Positions 8,544 to 17,955 of a stretch of DNA of 64,000 nt are shown here, one piece after another. The notes below the pieces were generated by a model. The model did no database searches, was not told the DNA's origin, and saw nothing but the letters and a program-made list of their open reading frames with translations. How positions within the stretch are numbered: the stretch's first letter is position 1; each line of letters starts with the position of its first letter. The DNA comes from Paenibacillus cookii (GTDB lineage Bacteria > Bacillota > Bacilli > Paenibacillales > Paenibacillaceae), in the NCBI RefSeq assembly GCF_018333375.1, contig NZ_BORW01000007.1, forward strand, positions 124,001 to 188,000, given 5' to 3'. Made by a program: the position numbers and the translations under genes.

Positions 8544-8557
8544 CGGTTACACCCCCT

Positions 8558-8854
8558 TCAGGCGTTATAGCCGATTGGCAAGAGCTTTTGCAGCATCAAA
8601 ACGTAAATCAATGAAGTCATCAGTCCCGCTCCGATGAAGACCGAATGGTTTAACAGCCATTCATCCAGAATGAAAGATACCGCCGTTAATGAGATCATCC
8701 CTTTAAAAGCCATGTACAGCCCGAAAACGAAAAAAAGAACGGCACTGGCGACCTCCATCCGCAAAAGAAGATATCCGAGGTAGGGGACCAGGCACAGGAC
8801 GCTGGCCATGGACGCACAGCCGAATCTGCATAACGCCTTTGAGATCCATTGCAT
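8558..8854 (-). CDS. Small multi-pass membrane protein
   Basis: A 98-residue hydrophobic protein with three predicted membrane segments (SMASVLCLVPYLGYLLL, VASAVLFFVFGLYMAF, and a C-terminal one around FIGAGLMTSLIYVLML). The function is unknown. GGGAGG lies seven bases before the ATG at 8854. It is immediately upstream of the P-loop gene on the same strand, so probably cotranscribed. Confidence 0.6.
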   Translation of the reverse strand: MQWISKALCRFGCASMASVLCLVPYLGYLLLRMEVASAVLFFVFGLYMAFKGMISLTAVSFILDEWLLNHSVFIGAGLMTSLIYVLMLQKLLPIGYNA

Positions 8855-8912
8855 CACGTTACCTCCCAAGCGGATAAATTTTGGAAAGCATATATGATTC
8901 CAATTTTAATCT

Positions 8913-9805
8913 ATGTTGGTTGTTATTGTATACGATTTCAAGGAAAATAGAGAGAAGCACTTTCAAAGGAGAGTTGAAATTGAGCAAAAGGAGATCGAAG
9001 GAAGCGGCAGCAAGGAAGTGATTGCCGATCAAGAGACGGGGGATCCGATTTTGGGCATTTCCGATACCATCGAGCTGAATGCGCAAGAGGTTCGCGCTTT
9101 TCTGGCAGGGAATCCCGACACCCTTCATTTCAAGCTGTTTGCCAGCCATGATGCTTCGGGCCGCGAGGCGCAGGAATACGCCATACCGAGCTTCGGCTGG
9201 ACCAGAGCGCCGATTACGGGCTCGATCTTGATTTGACCGGGGACGCTGTTCGGCTTACGGACGATCATGGCAAGACATATCCCCTCAAGACTTACCGGAC
9301 GAAGTATCAGCCTGCGAACGAGAACTTTCAACCCGGCGTAATCGAGCTCGCGTTTAATTCCTCTCCTTTTTTTGACGAGACGGTAAAAAGCTTGTCGCTG
9401 CATATCGGCGATATCAAAGTATCGGACTGGACCAGAAGCGATTCGTTTACCCTTAGTCTGAACGAAAACATGCCGAAGCCGATCCGCTTTAAAGGCAAGG
9501 AAATGGCCATTGCCCAGGCGCGATATGAAGATGGTTTTCTGAAGCTCCACGTGCGGCAACCGGAGAAAGATCGCATGAGCGTACGTTTTCGTATACCTAC
9601 GTTCCAGCCGGAAGGGGAGCTTAGGGACACGTATTATGGAGAAAAGGCGGATCAAAGAAAAGATCTGCTCGTTCCGGCCGAAGGAACGGATGCCTATGAT
9701 CTGTCCATTATGGCCCCGCAACAGGAGACTTACGAAATCCGCATGATGCGGGAAACGGATGCCGTTCGAATTGACCGGACGCTGAACATCGATTTGAGTC
9801 CATAA
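8913..9805 (+). pseudogene. Remnant of a DUF4179/DUF5643-like exported protein
   Basis: Two plus-strand frames encode consecutive parts of one protein. The first reads to a stop at 9234-9236. The second, which also continues sensibly upstream as TELRLDQSADYGLDLDLTG, carries the rest to 9805. The frames swap near 9180. There is no credible start or signal segment at the 5' end, so the N-terminal part is lost too. The C-terminal part (beta-rich, with KSLSLHIGDIKV) resembles the C-terminal domain of DUF4179 proteins that often partner ECF sigma factors. The family call is tentative. Confidence 0.55.
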
Positions 9806-9831
9806 TATCTTATCGGTCCAATAGATGCTCC

Positions 9832-9861
9832 AAAAGGACGTTCGCCTAGAACGTCCTTTTT
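9832..9861. terminator. Bidirectional terminator
   Basis: AAAAGGACGTTC-gccta-GAACGTCCTTTTT is a perfect stem with A and T tails. It lies between a plus-strand remnant and a minus-strand gene, so it can serve both directions. Confidence 0.85.
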
Positions 9862-9886
9862 GCTCCAACGGATTCATCCGAAAAAT

Positions 9887-10072
9887 TCATTCGGTCTTAT
9901 TCATTTCATGGTTCAACCGATCTATTTTCTCTTCCAATCTTCTCAAGCTTTCTTCCGTGTTTTTTGTATGCTGGATGAGTCTATTTACGAATTTATATAA
10001 TCCCGCAAAAAACAGGATTACGATCAATATAAATACAATTTGATATAACGCCGCCATCCAAGAAAAATTCAA
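9887..10072 (-). CDS. Small membrane protein with coiled-coil tail
   Basis: A 61-residue protein with one membrane segment at about residues 8-27 (LYQIVFILIVILFFAGLYKF), then a basic stretch and a heptad-like tail (EESLRRLEEKIDRL) likely to form a coiled coil in the cytoplasm. It starts with TTG eight bases after GGGAG. The function is unknown; the layout resembles the small protein at 62862-63038. The 240 bases upstream are AT-rich and contain nothing I can identify. Confidence 0.55.
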   Translation of the reverse strand: MNFSWMAALYQIVFILIVILFFAGLYKFVNRLIQHTKNTEESLRRLEEKIDRLNHEMNKTE

Positions 10073-10313
10073 AATATCCGCTCCCTCAACGACTACAGTT
10101 ATTTCTCCCTAGCTGCATACATGCTGACTGGTATTATATAAGTACTTCTTGATATACGATTTGTCATGCTTTCATTTATGTCGAGTATCCCGATGAAATC
10201 AGACCATTTTCAATATCATATGAATATAAAAACGCTCTCCCCCTAACCATCGATCAAACTGTCATTTAATATAACCATTTGGTTTTAGTTTAGTTACAAT
10301 ATTTTTTTATATA

Positions 10314-10976
10314 TCAGATCTGCTCCCGAGATCCTACAACATCCCGCAATTCTCTTATATCCACAATCGATGCGTACGGATGTACGCCCATTCTGTTCAT
10401 CTTAGCGATGTCTCCTTGATAGGATATGAATCGAATCCCCGCGGTCATCGAGGCTTTTCCATCGATCCAAGAGTCGCCTACCGAAATCCATTCCCCGGCT
10501 GAAATATCGCTGCACCGATCCAAAATGTAATGAAACCCGGCAGGCGATGGTTTTAGGGAGGACATGGTTTCTCTACCGACGACAACATCAAAAAAATCCA
10601 ATATATCATGATCCCTTAAAGCGGCCTCCGCGGCAATGTTCGAGTTATTCGTCACAACGGCCATACGGTATTTCCCCTTCAGCTCTTCCAGAGTTTCAGC
10701 AACGCCGTCCTCCAATTCGGCCCCCTTCATGCCTTCCATTTCAAATCTTCTGGGTATCTCCCACATTTCGGCGACCAGTTCCTCCGTCATGCCGCCGGTT
10801 TTCGCAGCTTCTTCAATTAGGGTGGAAGTGGTGTGCTTCGATATATCAAGCTGCCGGGAGAGCAATCCCCTGGAAACCAAAAATCGAAAGGTCTCGAGTT
10901 TCATGGCCGCAAAATCTATTTTGGATTTCAATAACGTATTATCCATGTCAAAAATAATGCCTTTGATCCCGTTCAA
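10314..10976 (-). CDS. HAD-superfamily hydrolase (phosphoglycolate phosphatase-like)
   Basis: A 220-residue HAD phosphatase. Motif I FDMDNTL is at residues 9-15, motif II is in VVTNNSN, the motif III lysine is in SSLKPSP, and motif IV is in VGDSWIDG. A four-helix cap lies between motifs I and II. The substrate is unknown. Translation probably starts at TTG 10976, about 10 bases after GGAGG. It is monocistronic. Confidence 0.82.
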   Translation of the reverse strand: MNGIKGIIFDMDNTLLKSKIDFAAMKLETFRFLVSRGLLSRQLDISKHTTSTLIEEAAKTGGMTEELVAEMWEIPRRFEMEGMKGAELEDGVAETLEELKGKYRMAVVTNNSNIAAEAALRDHDILDFFDVVVGRETMSSLKPSPAGFHYILDRCSDISAGEWISVGDSWIDGKASMTAGIRFISYQGDIAKMNRMGVHPYASIVDIRELRDVVGSREQI

Positions 10977-11073
10977 CTTGCAGTTTCCTCCTCTCTTGCA
11001 AACGTGGAACTGTGGCGGGTGGTCCGAGTCGTGAAAACCTGGAAAAGGCTTTGTGGCCTTCTCAAGTTAAAAA

Positions 11074-11106
11074 TAAGATGGCCCCTTTTTTAGGTGAGCC
11101 ATCTTA
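11074..11106 (-). terminator. Terminator of chemoreceptor gene
   Basis: TAAGATGGC and GCCATCTTA form a 9-bp stem. On the minus strand the stem runs into TTATTTTT, 33 bp beyond the stop of the chemoreceptor at 11139. Confidence 0.8.
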
Positions 11107-11138
11107 TGTGCTTATGTACCTTTATAGCCCCTCAGGGC

Positions 11139-12686
11139 CTATTCCCTCTGCATCTGATCCATAATGGCTTCGAGCTCGCGGGACGACTCGTGCAGCAGCC
11201 GGGCGGTTCCCTGCATCTCTTCCAGGAAAGAGGCATGCGATCTGAATTCGGCGGAAACTTTGCGCGAAATGTCCTCATTCCGGCTGGCAATGGAGGATAA
11301 ATCCCCGATGGATGCCGACACCTGCCCGGAGCCGGAGGAAATTTGCTGAACGGTTGCGGAGATGTCCTGGATATGGTCGGCTACCTGCTTGGACAACACC
11401 TGCAGCTTCTCAAACGACCTTCCGGCACTCAAGGTGATATCCATACCGCTCCGAACACTTTCATGCACCTCGTCCATGGACAGCAAGGCGTCCAGGGAAT
11501 CTTGCCGAACCGTCTCCACCAGGCGGGAAATCTCCCCGGCCATCTTGCCGGATTGATCGGACAGCTTCCGAACCTCCGAAGCGACGACGGCAAAACCCCG
11601 CCCATGCTCGCCGGCCCGGGATGCTTCGATAGCGGCATTGAGCGCAAGCAAATCGGTCTGGCTGGATATTGCCCGGATCGTCTCAAGCAGTTTGCCGATT
11701 TCCAAGGCGCGGTCATTTAACGTTTGTACCCTGTGATCGGAACGGTTGACCGCCAGCTGAATCCGCTCCATTTGCTCGCTTACGCGGCGGGCCGATTCAT
11801 TCCCCTCCTCCGCGAGCGCGGCCGATTGTTGTGCTGAGCGGGACACCTCGGTTGAAAACGAAGCAATGCGCGTGATCCCGGCAGCGATCTCCCGCATGGC
11901 CCGGGTACTCTCGGCGGAACCGATGACCTGGGACTGGGTTCCCTCCACAATGTCCTGCATGGATTGAACCATCCGATGATTGGAATGGGCAGTTTCGGCA
12001 GCAGCGGTGGACAATTGCCCCGCAGATCCGACAATTTGGCTCGAGGCGGACGAAAGGCGCTTGATCACATCTTGGACGGCCCGTTTTCTTTCATGTTGTT
12101 TTTCCGATTCCAATGCCCGCCGGATTCGGGCTGACGAGTTGATTTGCAGCATGGTTGCGCCTGCCGTAAGGACCAGAAATAGGGCATGAACGCATACCAT
12201 GCCAAAGCTGTATGAAGAAGTGCCGAACACGATTTCCGGAATGACCAGGTAGCCTGCCGCATGCTGCAGCGCAAAAATCACCGTCATAAGAACGACCAGG
12301 GAAATGTTTTCATAATAGGCCAGGATGGCGATCACCATAAAGATGGAGAAATGCAATTCGACATGCCCGCCGCCGCCGGCGATGATGGAAATACTCGCGA
12401 AGGTAAGGGCTAAGGTGTTCAGGACGGGAATCCAGCGTTGATCGGCCTTGTGCCTGAATACGATCAAACCCGTTGCCCATAGCGCAAACGGGATGACGAG
12501 CAGCAAGTTCAAAATGACCCGGAAGCGGGCCGCGTAATTCATCACTCCCATGCCCATTCCTTCCATGGTTGCGGCATTCATACCTGTAAATACGTCCCAA
12601 TGGCCGTTCAGCAAATGCGGGAACACGGATAACAGAATAACGGCTGCCGACAACTGGAGCATAAAACGGTTTTTTTGCGTGATCAT
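11139..12686 (-). CDS. Methyl-accepting chemotaxis protein with polytopic sensor
   Basis: A 515-residue chemoreceptor. Residues 1-180 hold about six hydrophobic segments instead of a periplasmic ligand domain. A glycine- and histidine-containing loop (GGGGHVELHF, about 104-113) lies next to a membrane helix. There is no HAMP domain; a short linker leads to the cytoplasmic MCP signalling helices (about 200-515). The conserved hairpin tip, SSQTDLLALNAAIEASRAGE, is at 341-360. It should contact CheA/CheW and control flagellar rotation. The sensor may detect something membrane-soluble or redox-linked; this is inference. No chemotaxis genes are adjacent. Confidence 0.88.
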   Translation of the reverse strand: MITQKNRFMLQLSAAVILLSVFPHLLNGHWDVFTGMNAATMEGMGMGVMNYAARFRVILNLLLVIPFALWATGLIVFRHKADQRWIPVLNTLALTFASISIIAGGGGHVELHFSIFMVIAILAYYENISLVVLMTVIFALQHAAGYLVIPEIVFGTSSYSFGMVCVHALFLVLTAGATMLQINSSARIRRALESEKQHERKRAVQDVIKRLSSASSQIVGSAGQLSTAAAETAHSNHRMVQSMQDIVEGTQSQVIGSAESTRAMREIAAGITRIASFSTEVSRSAQQSAALAEEGNESARRVSEQMERIQLAVNRSDHRVQTLNDRALEIGKLLETIRAISSQTDLLALNAAIEASRAGEHGRGFAVVASEVRKLSDQSGKMAGEISRLVETVRQDSLDALLSMDEVHESVRSGMDITLSAGRSFEKLQVLSKQVADHIQDISATVQQISSGSGQVSASIGDLSSIASRNEDISRKVSAEFRSHASFLEEMQGTARLLHESSRELEAIMDQMQRE

Positions 12687-12854
12687 AGTTTGAAAGCTCC
12701 CCTAATGTTATTTTATGCTGGGAAGTATTCGACGCCGTTCATTTCCTTTCCTTCCAGAAAAAACCCCCGAGATTCAGAAAATATTCAGAAACGGAAACAT
12801 CTCAGGTCGCTAACGTTTCTTCTTTATTTAATTGCTCCCAATCATTAATAGCCG

Positions 12855-13436
12855 CTACACTTCCACGATCCCGACGGCCGTATATGGATAATCAATCTGT
12901 TTCTTCACAACATCGGCCGCTTCTTTTCCCGCAAACAATTCCGTGATAAACAGTCCTAGATCGATGGATGTTGCTACTCCCCCGGCCGTGATGACGTTGC
13001 CATCCTTTACAATCCGCGACGGGACCACCTCTGAACAATAGGGCTCCAACAAGTCATATACATTCGGATGGGTCGTTGCTTTCCTGTCCTTCAAACATCC
13101 CGCCGCTCCCCACAACAACGAACCTGTGCATACCGATACTTTGTACTTCACCGGTTCCGCTGTCTTGATCCATTCGATGAATCCGGCATCATCCTTAAGT
13201 TTTCGTGTTCCCATTCCTCCCGGAATAAAAACAAGATCATATTCGGATAAATCGGGCTGAATGACATTGACCTTTACCTGCATGCCAAGTTCATCCGTTA
13301 CTTCCCCGGTGACACCGCAAATGTCCCAAGTCGTTCCTTTCGTCTTGTCAAAAAGGTTCAAACGATAAATCACGTCATAAAATCCGACAAAATCAAGGAA
13401 TGTCACTCCGTTGAACAAAACCAAGGCCATCTTCAT
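12855..13436 (-). CDS. DJ-1/PfpI family protein (isonitrile hydratase-like)
   Basis: A 193-residue class I glutamine amidotransferase-like protein. The nucleophile-elbow cysteine is in KVSVCTGSLLWGAAG, and FIPGGMG and THPNVYDLL are typical of the DJ-1/PfpI group. Related proteins act as isonitrile hydratases, glyoxalases or transcription factor domains; no DNA-binding domain is present here. The start at 13436 was chosen for the GGAGAGAGGG site and the normal family N-terminus (MKMALVLFNG). Confidence 0.82.
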   Translation of the reverse strand: MKMALVLFNGVTFLDFVGFYDVIYRLNLFDKTKGTTWDICGVTGEVTDELGMQVKVNVIQPDLSEYDLVFIPGGMGTRKLKDDAGFIEWIKTAEPVKYKVSVCTGSLLWGAAGCLKDRKATTHPNVYDLLEPYCSEVVPSRIVKDGNVITAGGVATSIDLGLFITELFAGKEAADVVKKQIDYPYTAVGIVEV

Positions 13437-13513
13437 CGAACCAACCCTCTCTCCATATATTCCCGTGCCTTCAGATCCAATGGTTATCATCGTTACGCCT
13501 ATGCCGTGCCTTG

Positions 13514-13540
13514 CAAAAAAAGAGCCTTTCAGGCTCCCTT
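13514..13540 (-). terminator. Terminator of methyltransferase gene
   Basis: GAGCC-tttca-GGCTC hairpin. On the minus strand it is followed by seven T. It lies just downstream of the stop at 13559. Confidence 0.75.
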
Positions 13541-13558
13541 TCAAATGATGCGCTCCAT

Positions 13559-14371
13559 TCAAACCTTCCTCCCGATATAAAGCAGATGCGAAGCTGTACC
13601 CAGCAAATAGGGATTTTCGGATTCCTGGATGACGATGTCCAAAACTTGGCGATATGCCTCATCTCCCTGCCGGCGCCAGTAGTCCCACTGTTCCGGCGTC
13701 ATGGCACTCGCAACGCTGCTCGAGCCGATCAATTTTACGGATTCAAACCCTTGGGACTCCATAAACGGATTGATCTCGGCGATGTCAAAATAATAGGCCC
13801 CGGTAAACCGTCCTTCGTCCGCGTGATCGAACGTACCGGTTTGCAAAAACCGGCGGATGCCTTCAACCGTATGGTTCGGTTTCCAATGCTCGGGCTGCAT
13901 GAGCGAATTCATGAAAAACCTTGTTTTGGACATCACTGCGACAAACACGAGTCCGCCCGGCTTCGTTACTCGATGCAGCTCCTTCACGGCGCTAACTCTG
14001 CCCTCTTCCGTCTGCAGATGATACAGCGGCCCAAGCATCAGCGCGGCGTCGACATGTTCATCCGGCAGCATGCTTAAATCCCTGGCGTCGGCGGCATAAA
14101 AACCTTCAAACTGATCCAGGACCCCGAATTCCGCGGCTTTCCTTTTGGCGGCGTCCACCGAACTCGGCGTCAAATCCGTCAGCGTCATCCGGTACCCGAG
14201 CTTCGCCAGCTCGACCGCATATTTTCCCGGCCCGGCTCCGTTATCCAAAATATGCCCCTGCGGCGGCAACATGCTTTGGATATGATGAAGGTTGATGATA
14301 AATTCGATCGGCTCGCGGTCAAGCCGTCCCCATTCGTCGAAACGATCGTAATATGCGATCACGTTATTCAT
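13559..14371 (-). CDS. Class I SAM-dependent methyltransferase
   Basis: A 270-residue methyltransferase. The SAM-binding motif I, ILDNGAGPGKYAVELA, is at about residues 41-56. An acidic residue ends the second strand in TLTDLTP, and motif post-III is LHRVTKPGG. A C-terminal extension of about 120 residues may bind the substrate, which I cannot identify. A small hypothetical gene starts 16 bp upstream on the same strand and may be cotranscribed. Confidence 0.82.
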   Translation of the reverse strand: MNNVIAYYDRFDEWGRLDREPIEFIINLHHIQSMLPPQGHILDNGAGPGKYAVELAKLGYRMTLTDLTPSSVDAAKRKAAEFGVLDQFEGFYAADARDLSMLPDEHVDAALMLGPLYHLQTEEGRVSAVKELHRVTKPGGLVFVAVMSKTRFFMNSLMQPEHWKPNHTVEGIRRFLQTGTFDHADEGRFTGAYYFDIAEINPFMESQGFESVKLIGSSSVASAMTPEQWDYWRRQGDEAYRQVLDIVIQESENPYLLGTASHLLYIGRKV

Positions 14372-14387
14372 GCGGCTGCCTCCTTTT

Positions 14388-14570
14388 TTACGTCCCGTTC
14401 ACCCGCAAATGCCTCGATTCTTGAATCCGTTTTTGGATGTCCTCCAGCTTGCGCCGGTATTGCGGCCGATCCGGTTTGATCTTCACGAGCAGCCGGTACG
14501 CCCACAATTTCAAATATCCCCCCATATGGGTTTCGGCCTTGCGCTCATCGTAGAAAAAACGTTTTTTCAT
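14388..14570 (-). CDS. Small basic hypothetical protein
   Basis: A 60-residue highly basic protein (MKKRFFYDERKAE...), with no membrane segment and a predicted C-terminal helix. GGGGAG lies nine bases before the ATG. It sits 16 bp upstream of the methyltransferase. The family was not recognised. It could be a genuine small protein or a leftover. In the gap upstream a short frame (14601-14660) ends in an amphipathic peptide I cannot assign. Confidence 0.4.
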   Translation of the reverse strand: MKKRFFYDERKAETHMGGYLKLWAYRLLVKIKPDRPQYRRKLEDIQKRIQESRHLRVNGT

Positions 14571-14687
14571 CTCCAGCCACTCCCCTGGAAAAAAAGTTAT
14601 TTATTTCATCCTTGCCACAACCCTGGCGATGGAAGAGTCGGCCTGAATGTAGAGCGGCATCGCGATGACTTCTTCCTTCCGCTCCCG

Positions 14688-15248
14688 TTACCAACCGAAT
14701 TTCTCCTTGATCATCCGAGCGACGGTTTCCGGACCGAGACGGGTATTGTTGATCCGCAGATAATGGGGGTGCGTGATTTCCCCTTCCATGGAGTTCAGCC
14801 GATAATTCTCCATCGTTTCCAGCAGGTCCCGCTCGGAGAATTCCAGATCGCGTTTGGTCGGTTTGTGGGCCAATCGGTGAGGGCTTTTGTTCCGGGCAAG
14901 CCGCTCGTTTACATCCGCTTCCAGCTCGACGTAATAGACCGTACCGCCCTGCTCTTCGAAAATACCGCTGATGTGCTTGATGTAATCCCAATCGCTCGGC
15001 GCATCAAATGCCCATACAAACGTAAAAATCAGCCCGGCCAAATCGCTTTTGGCCACTTCCTCGAAAATCTCCTGGCGGAACAGCCCGACCAGCCGTTTCC
15101 CGGGAGCCGATCCGTAGCTGAAAAAGTTGGAAACGAGGTCAATCGTCATATGGTTGTGGAACAGCTTTAAATCCGTGATTTTGGCGAGCTCCTGCCCCAC
15201 CGTCATTTTTCCGACGGCCTGCGGCCCGAATATAATGACCAACTTCAT
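14688..15248 (-). CDS. P-loop small-molecule kinase (AAA family)
   Basis: A 186-residue kinase-like NTPase. The Walker A motif is GPQAVGKMT at residues 8-16. A lid segment (NERLARNKSPHRLAHKP) carries arginines that usually bind phosphate, and the C-terminus ends IKEKFGW. The family is common in Firmicutes with unknown substrate, often annotated as AAA or shikimate-kinase-like. The ATG at 15248 gives the conserved MKLVIIFGPQ start. It is 15 bp downstream of a GNAT gene on the same strand. Confidence 0.78.
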   Translation of the reverse strand: MKLVIIFGPQAVGKMTVGQELAKITDLKLFHNHMTIDLVSNFFSYGSAPGKRLVGLFRQEIFEEVAKSDLAGLIFTFVWAFDAPSDWDYIKHISGIFEEQGGTVYYVELEADVNERLARNKSPHRLAHKPTKRDLEFSERDLLETMENYRLNSMEGEITHPHYLRINNTRLGPETVARMIKEKFGW

Positions 15249-15263
15249 GCGTTCGCCCCCCTT

Positions 15264-16010
15264 TTACTTCAATCTTTTTACCCGGTACCAATAGGAATAG
15301 ATTTGGCGGTAACCGAGCTTTTCGTACAGCCTGTGGGCGGGCGGATTATGCTGAAGAACCTGAAGATAACTTTGGGTCGCCCCGTTTTCTTTTGCCCATC
15401 TCAGAATGTTCCGGATCAGCTGCTCGCCGTATCCCCGGTTCCGGTGCTGCTCGGACGTGACGATATCAAACAAACCGACCATGTGGTCCTCGATGACGCC
15501 AATGCCGCAGGCCACGGGAACGGCCCCTTCATACAGCGTAAAACATCCGGTTTGCAGAACCGTACCGGACAGCATTTTCGCGGTGACGGCAAGATCATGC
15601 TCCGACAGCTTGGGATTCAGTCTTGCCAAGGTCTCCAGCCATGCGGAAGTCGGCGCTGCGAACACTTCGGCGTCCGTGAGAAGCGGTTTTGCCGATCCGT
15701 CCAGATCCTCCAAAAACATGTTGCAGGACGGATCGACAAGCGTATATCCTCTGGATTCAAGCCCCCGGTCCAATGAAGGAGGACCAAACGACGTGACTTT
15801 AAACACGGTCGGCAGCCCCGCCTTGGCGTACAACTCCTCGCATTTGGCGATTTTCCGTTCAAGGCGTTCTTCGTCCCGGTTGTACAGCGCGTTCACGGAA
15901 TTGGACCGTTTCGTATACCCGTCGGCAAAGCGGAGCAGCCATCCGTCATAGACCAGCGTTTGCAGCGCGGGCCAGGCATTAAGCGAGTATTCTTCGATCT
16001 GCAGTTGCAA
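15264..16010 (-). CDS. GNAT-family N-acetyltransferase, two-domain
   Basis: A 248-residue protein with an N-terminal GNAT-like half that lacks a clear acetyl-CoA loop and a C-terminal catalytic half with HRNRGYGEQLIRNIL and HRLYEKLGY. The acceptor is unknown. Translation most likely starts at TTG 16010, six bases after AAAGGGGTGG; longer frames have no ribosome site. Probably cotranscribed with the kinase downstream. Confidence 0.78.
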   Translation of the reverse strand: MQLQIEEYSLNAWPALQTLVYDGWLLRFADGYTKRSNSVNALYNRDEERLERKIAKCEELYAKAGLPTVFKVTSFGPPSLDRGLESRGYTLVDPSCNMFLEDLDGSAKPLLTDAEVFAAPTSAWLETLARLNPKLSEHDLAVTAKMLSGTVLQTGCFTLYEGAVPVACGIGVIEDHMVGLFDIVTSEQHRNRGYGEQLIRNILRWAKENGATQSYLQVLQHNPPAHRLYEKLGYRQIYSYWYRVKRLK

Positions 16011-16074
16011 TGGGGCCACCCCTTTCAAAGGAATTGGTAGCATCATACAACAGGATGGCAAACCTGCTCAAGCA

Positions 16075-17323
16075 TTATTTTGGGTCAACGTCCGCCGCCC
16101 AGTTTCCGTTCCGGAACAGCGCCTCCATCGTCCCGTCCTCCAGTTCGGCGTCGATCCGGAGTTCAGGCGACCCGATCATAAAATCCTCGTGAAACGGGCT
16201 GACGTTTGCGCCGCTGAGGAGCAGTTCTTCTTTCGAGTAACCCGTACCGTTGGTCATATTGGTCGGATACGCGTTGCCTAAGGCAAAATGGCAAGAGGCA
16301 TTTTCGTCGATGCCGATGTTGTAGAACAGCCTGCCGGTATTCGAGATCGGGGAATCGTACCAGCGCCACTTCGCCGAGATACCGGGCCCCTTCATCTGAT
16401 TCCAGGAAACGTTTCAGCGTTTCATGGCCGACTTCGGCGGCGAAATCCGTGACCCGGCCTTCCTTGAAGGTCAAGCTGAAGCGATCCACGATCTGTCCGT
16501 TCAGCAAAAACGGTTTGGTGCCGGCCACCACGCCGTTTGTTCCGGTCCGCAGCGGCATGGTGTACACTTCTTCCGTCGGCATGTTCGCCACAAACGGAAA
16601 ACCCGCTTGCGTGAGCTGTCCGCCGCCTGCCCAAATATGGTCCGGATGAAGTTCCACCGTCAGGTCCGTCCCGGGGGCTTGGTAATGAAGTTTGCGGTAA
16701 CGTTTGGCGTTCAGGAGATCCGCCCTCCGTTTAAGGGCCTCGATATGCTCCCGCCAGGCTTCGACCGGATCGACCGCTCCAATGCGGCTCATGGAAAAGA
16801 TCGCTTCCCATAATGCCGACACCCGGCTTTCGCCCGGCAATTCCGGATACGCCGCATCTGCCCAGGCCCGGGTCGGCACATTGACGATGCACCAGTTCAA
16901 ATAGTTGCTCCGCACATACCCCAGATAGGTTTGCCGGGCTGCGGCGGCAGCTCTGCGGGAAGCGGAAAGCTTTGCCGGATCCACCCCGTCGTACAGATTC
17001 GGATCCTCTCCATCCAGCAGAAGAACGGCACCGCCGGATTCGGCAAGCTGTTCCATCGAGGAAGCGACCCATGTCGGATAATAGTCGAAGGTAGCCTCCT
17101 CCGCTTCATCAAAACGCAGCCGCGTTGATACCTCGTCCTGCCATGCAACCTGGACATACCTGGCTCCTGCCCGGTAGGCTTGCTTAACGACGAGGCGCGT
17201 GAATTCGATCGTTTCGATCGGCGATTCGATGTACAGGACCTGCCCGGCCCGCAGGTTCACGCCTACCTGAATCAGCAGCCTGGCGTAGTCCTCAAGTTTT
17301 TGTTCGAATGTTTTCAAATCCAT
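16075..17323 (-). pseudogene. Frameshifted M29-family (AmpS-like) aminopeptidase
   Basis: M29 aminopeptidases are cobalt- or zinc-dependent and release N-terminal residues. From the ATG at 17323 the frame matches the family (MDLKTFEQKLEDYARLL...) as far as YLGEVALV. It then leaves frame at about 16356-16361. The remaining C-terminal part (SPISNTGRLFYNIGIDENAS through FHEDFMIG) is in another frame ending at 16075. The expected proline and tyrosine before DSPIS are missing, so about four bases seem deleted. The lost part carries the family's C-terminal metal-binding His and Asp, so the product would be inactive unless this is a sequencing error. Confidence 0.8.
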
Positions 17324-17337
17324 CCCTCTTCCTTGGT

Positions 17338-17934
17338 TTAATTCAAAAAGCGGATATGCTTGATTTGCGTCATGATCCTGTCGTATTTCTTGCGCAAGCT
17401 GCCGCGCGGATCGGGCAGCAACGGAATGTTGACCGCTGCCGCAATGGTCTCCGCCACTTCGGAAATCGTCATGTCGTCCGTCTGCAGCTGCCGTTCGAAT
17501 GCGGGAAGGGAAAGCCCTTCGATGCAGCGGTCGATCTGCCGGGCGGCCCAGGAACGGCCGTTTTCTCCGCGGCTCCGCAGCCTTTTCAGCAGCGTCTCCC
17601 TGGCGGCGCAAAGCGCAAAATGATGAACGGCGATCCCGTCCCGCCTCAATCTGCCGACAATGTCGTCAAAATATTCCGGATTCACGATCGTCATCGGAAT
17701 GATCAGCGTTCCGTCGTATTCCTCGTGGATGTACTTGATCATGCCATAGTTCGTGTCGCGCCACGCCTTGTGGTCCTGGAAATCGCTTTTGGCCATGGAT
17801 GCGGGGACGTTTTTGCGTATAAAATAACCCGCGTTCTCCGGATCATAGATATACGAATTCGGAATCCGCCGGTGAAGCTCATGCGCCGTTTGCGTCTTTC
17901 CCGCGCCGAACGCGCCGTTTACCCAAATGATCAA
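17338..17934 (-). CDS. tmrB: TmrB homologue (tunicamycin resistance-type ATP-binding protein)
   Basis: A 198-residue protein closely following B. subtilis TmrB along its length: MIIWVNGAFGAGKTQTA (Walker A GAFGAGKT at 7-14), DPENAGYFIRK, IIPMTIVNPEYFDDIVGRLR, SWAARQIDRCIEGLS and DPRGSLR. TmrB binds ATP and tunicamycin near the membrane and protects against this inhibitor of the first wall and lipid-linked glycan steps. Resistance here is inferred from similarity. The gene ends 14 bp before the aminopeptidase start. Confidence 0.9.
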   Translation of the reverse strand: MIIWVNGAFGAGKTQTAHELHRRIPNSYIYDPENAGYFIRKNVPASMAKSDFQDHKAWRDTNYGMIKYIHEEYDGTLIIPMTIVNPEYFDDIVGRLRRDGIAVHHFALCAARETLLKRLRSRGENGRSWAARQIDRCIEGLSLPAFERQLQTDDMTISEVAETIAAAVNIPLLPDPRGSLRKKYDRIMTQIKHIRFLN

Positions 17935-17955
17935 TCTTGTTCACCTCATCCCTCG

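Noticed and set aside
14601..14660. 19-codon frame MPLYIQADSSIARVVARMK after the kinase stop, in the same frame
   Set aside because: The kinase family normally ends at the stop at 14688; the extension might be a leftover but cannot be assigned.
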